From: Clostridiales bacterium
Lineage (GTDB): Bacteria > Bacillota > Clostridia > Oscillospirales > Acutalibacteraceae
DNA: 64,000 nucleotides
Reading direction: 5' to 3'
NCBI GenBank assembly: GCA_012840445.1
Contig: DULI01000011.1
Location: 1-64,000, forward strand
How positions within the stretch are numbered: the stretch's first letter is position 1; the number at the start of each line of letters is the position of its first letter. Positions 63,053 to 64,000 of the stretch are shown here, piece by piece. Made by a program: the position numbers and the translations under genes. The notes under the pieces are model-generated. The model searched no databases. It saw nothing but the letters and a program-made list of their open reading frames with translations, and had not been told where the DNA came from.

Positions 63053-64000
63053 ATGGTGAAAATTACTTTAAAAGGCAATGTGGTTAAAGAATATGAAAGT
63101 GGAGTTACCCCCGCTATGGTGGCGACAGATTTAGGTGCCGGGCTTGCAAAGGCTGCCTGTGCGGCGAGAATAAACGGGAAGACGGTTGATTTGAGAACCC
63201 CCATTACAGAGGACTGCAGCCTCGAGATTCTTACCTTTGATGATGAGGACGGACGAGTGGCCTTTAGGCATACCGCGTCGCATATGCTGGCGCAAGCGGT
63301 AAAACGGCTGTACCCCGACGCAAAGCTTGCAATAGGACCGGCCATTGAAAACGGGTTTTATTATGATTTCGATGTAAAAACCCCCTTTAATAAAGCCGAC
63401 CTTGAAAAACTCGAGGAAGAGATAAAAAAGATTGCAAAGGAAAATCTTGCGCTTGAGCGTATTGAGGTGCCAGCCGATGAGGCCATCAGGATTATGCAGG
63501 AGCGGGGTGAGGGTTACAAGATTGAGCTCATAAAAGAACACGCCGCAAAAGGGGAGAAGATTACATTATACAAACAGGGTGAGTTTATTGATCTTTGTGC
63601 AGGCCCCCATCTTATGAACACCGGTGTGGTAAAAGCTGTCAAGCTTACCCAGTGCACGGGCGCTTATTGGAGGGGCGATGAGTCGAATCCCCAGCTTTGC
63701 CGTGTGTATGGTACTGCATTCCCCAAGGCGTCAATGCTTGAAGAACACTTAAAAGCCCTTGAGGAAGCAAGGAAGCGGGACCATAATCTGATCGGCAGGG
63801 AACTTGGATATTTTACAACCGTAGATGTTATTGGACAGGGGCTTCCGATTCTGCTGCCCAAAGGCGCAATGGTTATCCGCACGCTGCAACGCTTTGTGGA
63901 GGATGAAGAGGAAAGAAGAGGCTACCTGCTTACCAAAACTCCGTATCTTGCCAAACGCGAGCTTTATAAAATTTCGGGACACTGGGACCACTACCGTGAC
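63053..64000 (+). CDS. thrS: Threonyl-tRNA synthetase, 3' end beyond the window
   Basis: A class II synthetase; the first 316 codons are visible and the frame runs off the right edge. An N-terminal TGS domain (MVKITLKGNVVKEYESGVTPAMVA) is followed by the editing domain with HTASHMLAQAVK and IDLCAGPHL, then the start of the catalytic core (YWRGDESNPQLCRVYGTAFP). ATG 63053 follows GGAGGAAA. It is controlled by the T-box just upstream. Confidence 0.96.
   Translation, partial: MVKITLKGNVVKEYESGVTPAMVATDLGAGLAKAACAARINGKTVDLRTPITEDCSLEILTFDDEDGRVAFRHTASHMLAQAVKRLYPDAKLAIGPAIENGFYYDFDVKTPFNKADLEKLEEEIKKIAKENLALERIEVPADEAIRIMQERGEGYKIELIKEHAAKGEKITLYKQGEFIDLCAGPHLMNTGVVKAVKLTQCTGAYWRGDESNPQLCRVYGTAFPKASMLEEHLKALEEARKRDHNLIGRELGYFTTVDVIGQGLPILLPKGAMVIRTLQRFVEDEEERRGYLLTKTPYLAKRELYKISGHWDHYRD

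Overview
The window is a low-to-mid GC Firmicutes chromosome segment, most likely from a motile anaerobic member of the Clostridia. The evidence is the Bacillus/Clostridium-style flagellar operon (fliY with CheC-like sites, flbD, a yviE-like gene between flgL and fliW, cheC/cheD), frequent TTG and GTG starts behind strong AGGAGG sites, a T-box leader on thrS, and the sepF-ylmH-divIVA-ileS-lspA-rluD cell-division cluster. The exact genus cannot be read from the sequence.

Region 1 (1-28441, all +) is a nearly unbroken motility superoperon. It encodes the MS ring and C ring (fliF, fliG, fliM, fliY), the export apparatus (fliH, fliI, fliJ, fliO, fliP, fliQ, fliR, flhB, flhA), hook and rod parts (fliK, flgD, flgE, two FlgF/FlgG proteins), the stator (motA, motB), CheY, the flagellar sigma factor, a FapA/DUF342 protein, CheC and CheD. 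A late block follows: flgN, flgK, flgL, a yviE-like gene, fliW and csrA. A sigma-D-like promoter (near TAAA, 15 bases, GCCGATAT) precedes flgN, and a better match precedes cheW at 29193. flhF, flhG, cheA, cheB and flgM are missing from the slots they occupy in Bacillus. The left edge is odd: FliF lacks about its first 150 residues, and the bases before 110 carry in-frame stops and a hairpin that do not look flagellar.

Region 2 (28500-37900) is an accessory stretch. It has a PilZ protein and cheW on +, then on the minus strand a ComFB-domain protein with an orphan ParA ATPase, an Hsp20, a 959-residue P-type-ATPase-like membrane protein that has lost the catalytic motifs, rlmB, two AraC-type regulators and a GtrA-like protein. 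The 357-base gap at 35422-35778 holds a candidate small RNA and an inverted repeat over the -35 region of a possible rlmB promoter.

Region 3 (38000-56700, +) is housekeeping: miaB-ricA, mutS-mutL-miaA, an HlyD-like protein, yggS, sepF, ylmH, divIVA, ileS, lspA, an rluD-type synthase, a Cof-type HAD phosphatase and a split transketolase.

Region 4 (56750-64000) has rny on the minus strand, a minus-strand pair of an ECF sigma factor and a membrane-anchored VWA protein, then on + an aromatic-acid-exporter-like protein overlapping asnS, and a T-box-controlled thrS cut by the right edge.

The best leads are the dead P-type ATPase-like protein, the broken fliF, the ECF/VWA pair, the candidate small RNA, and the neighbouring PilZ and ComFB genes that may link cyclic di-nucleotides to motility. 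No CRISPR array, prophage, tRNA or rRNA was seen.
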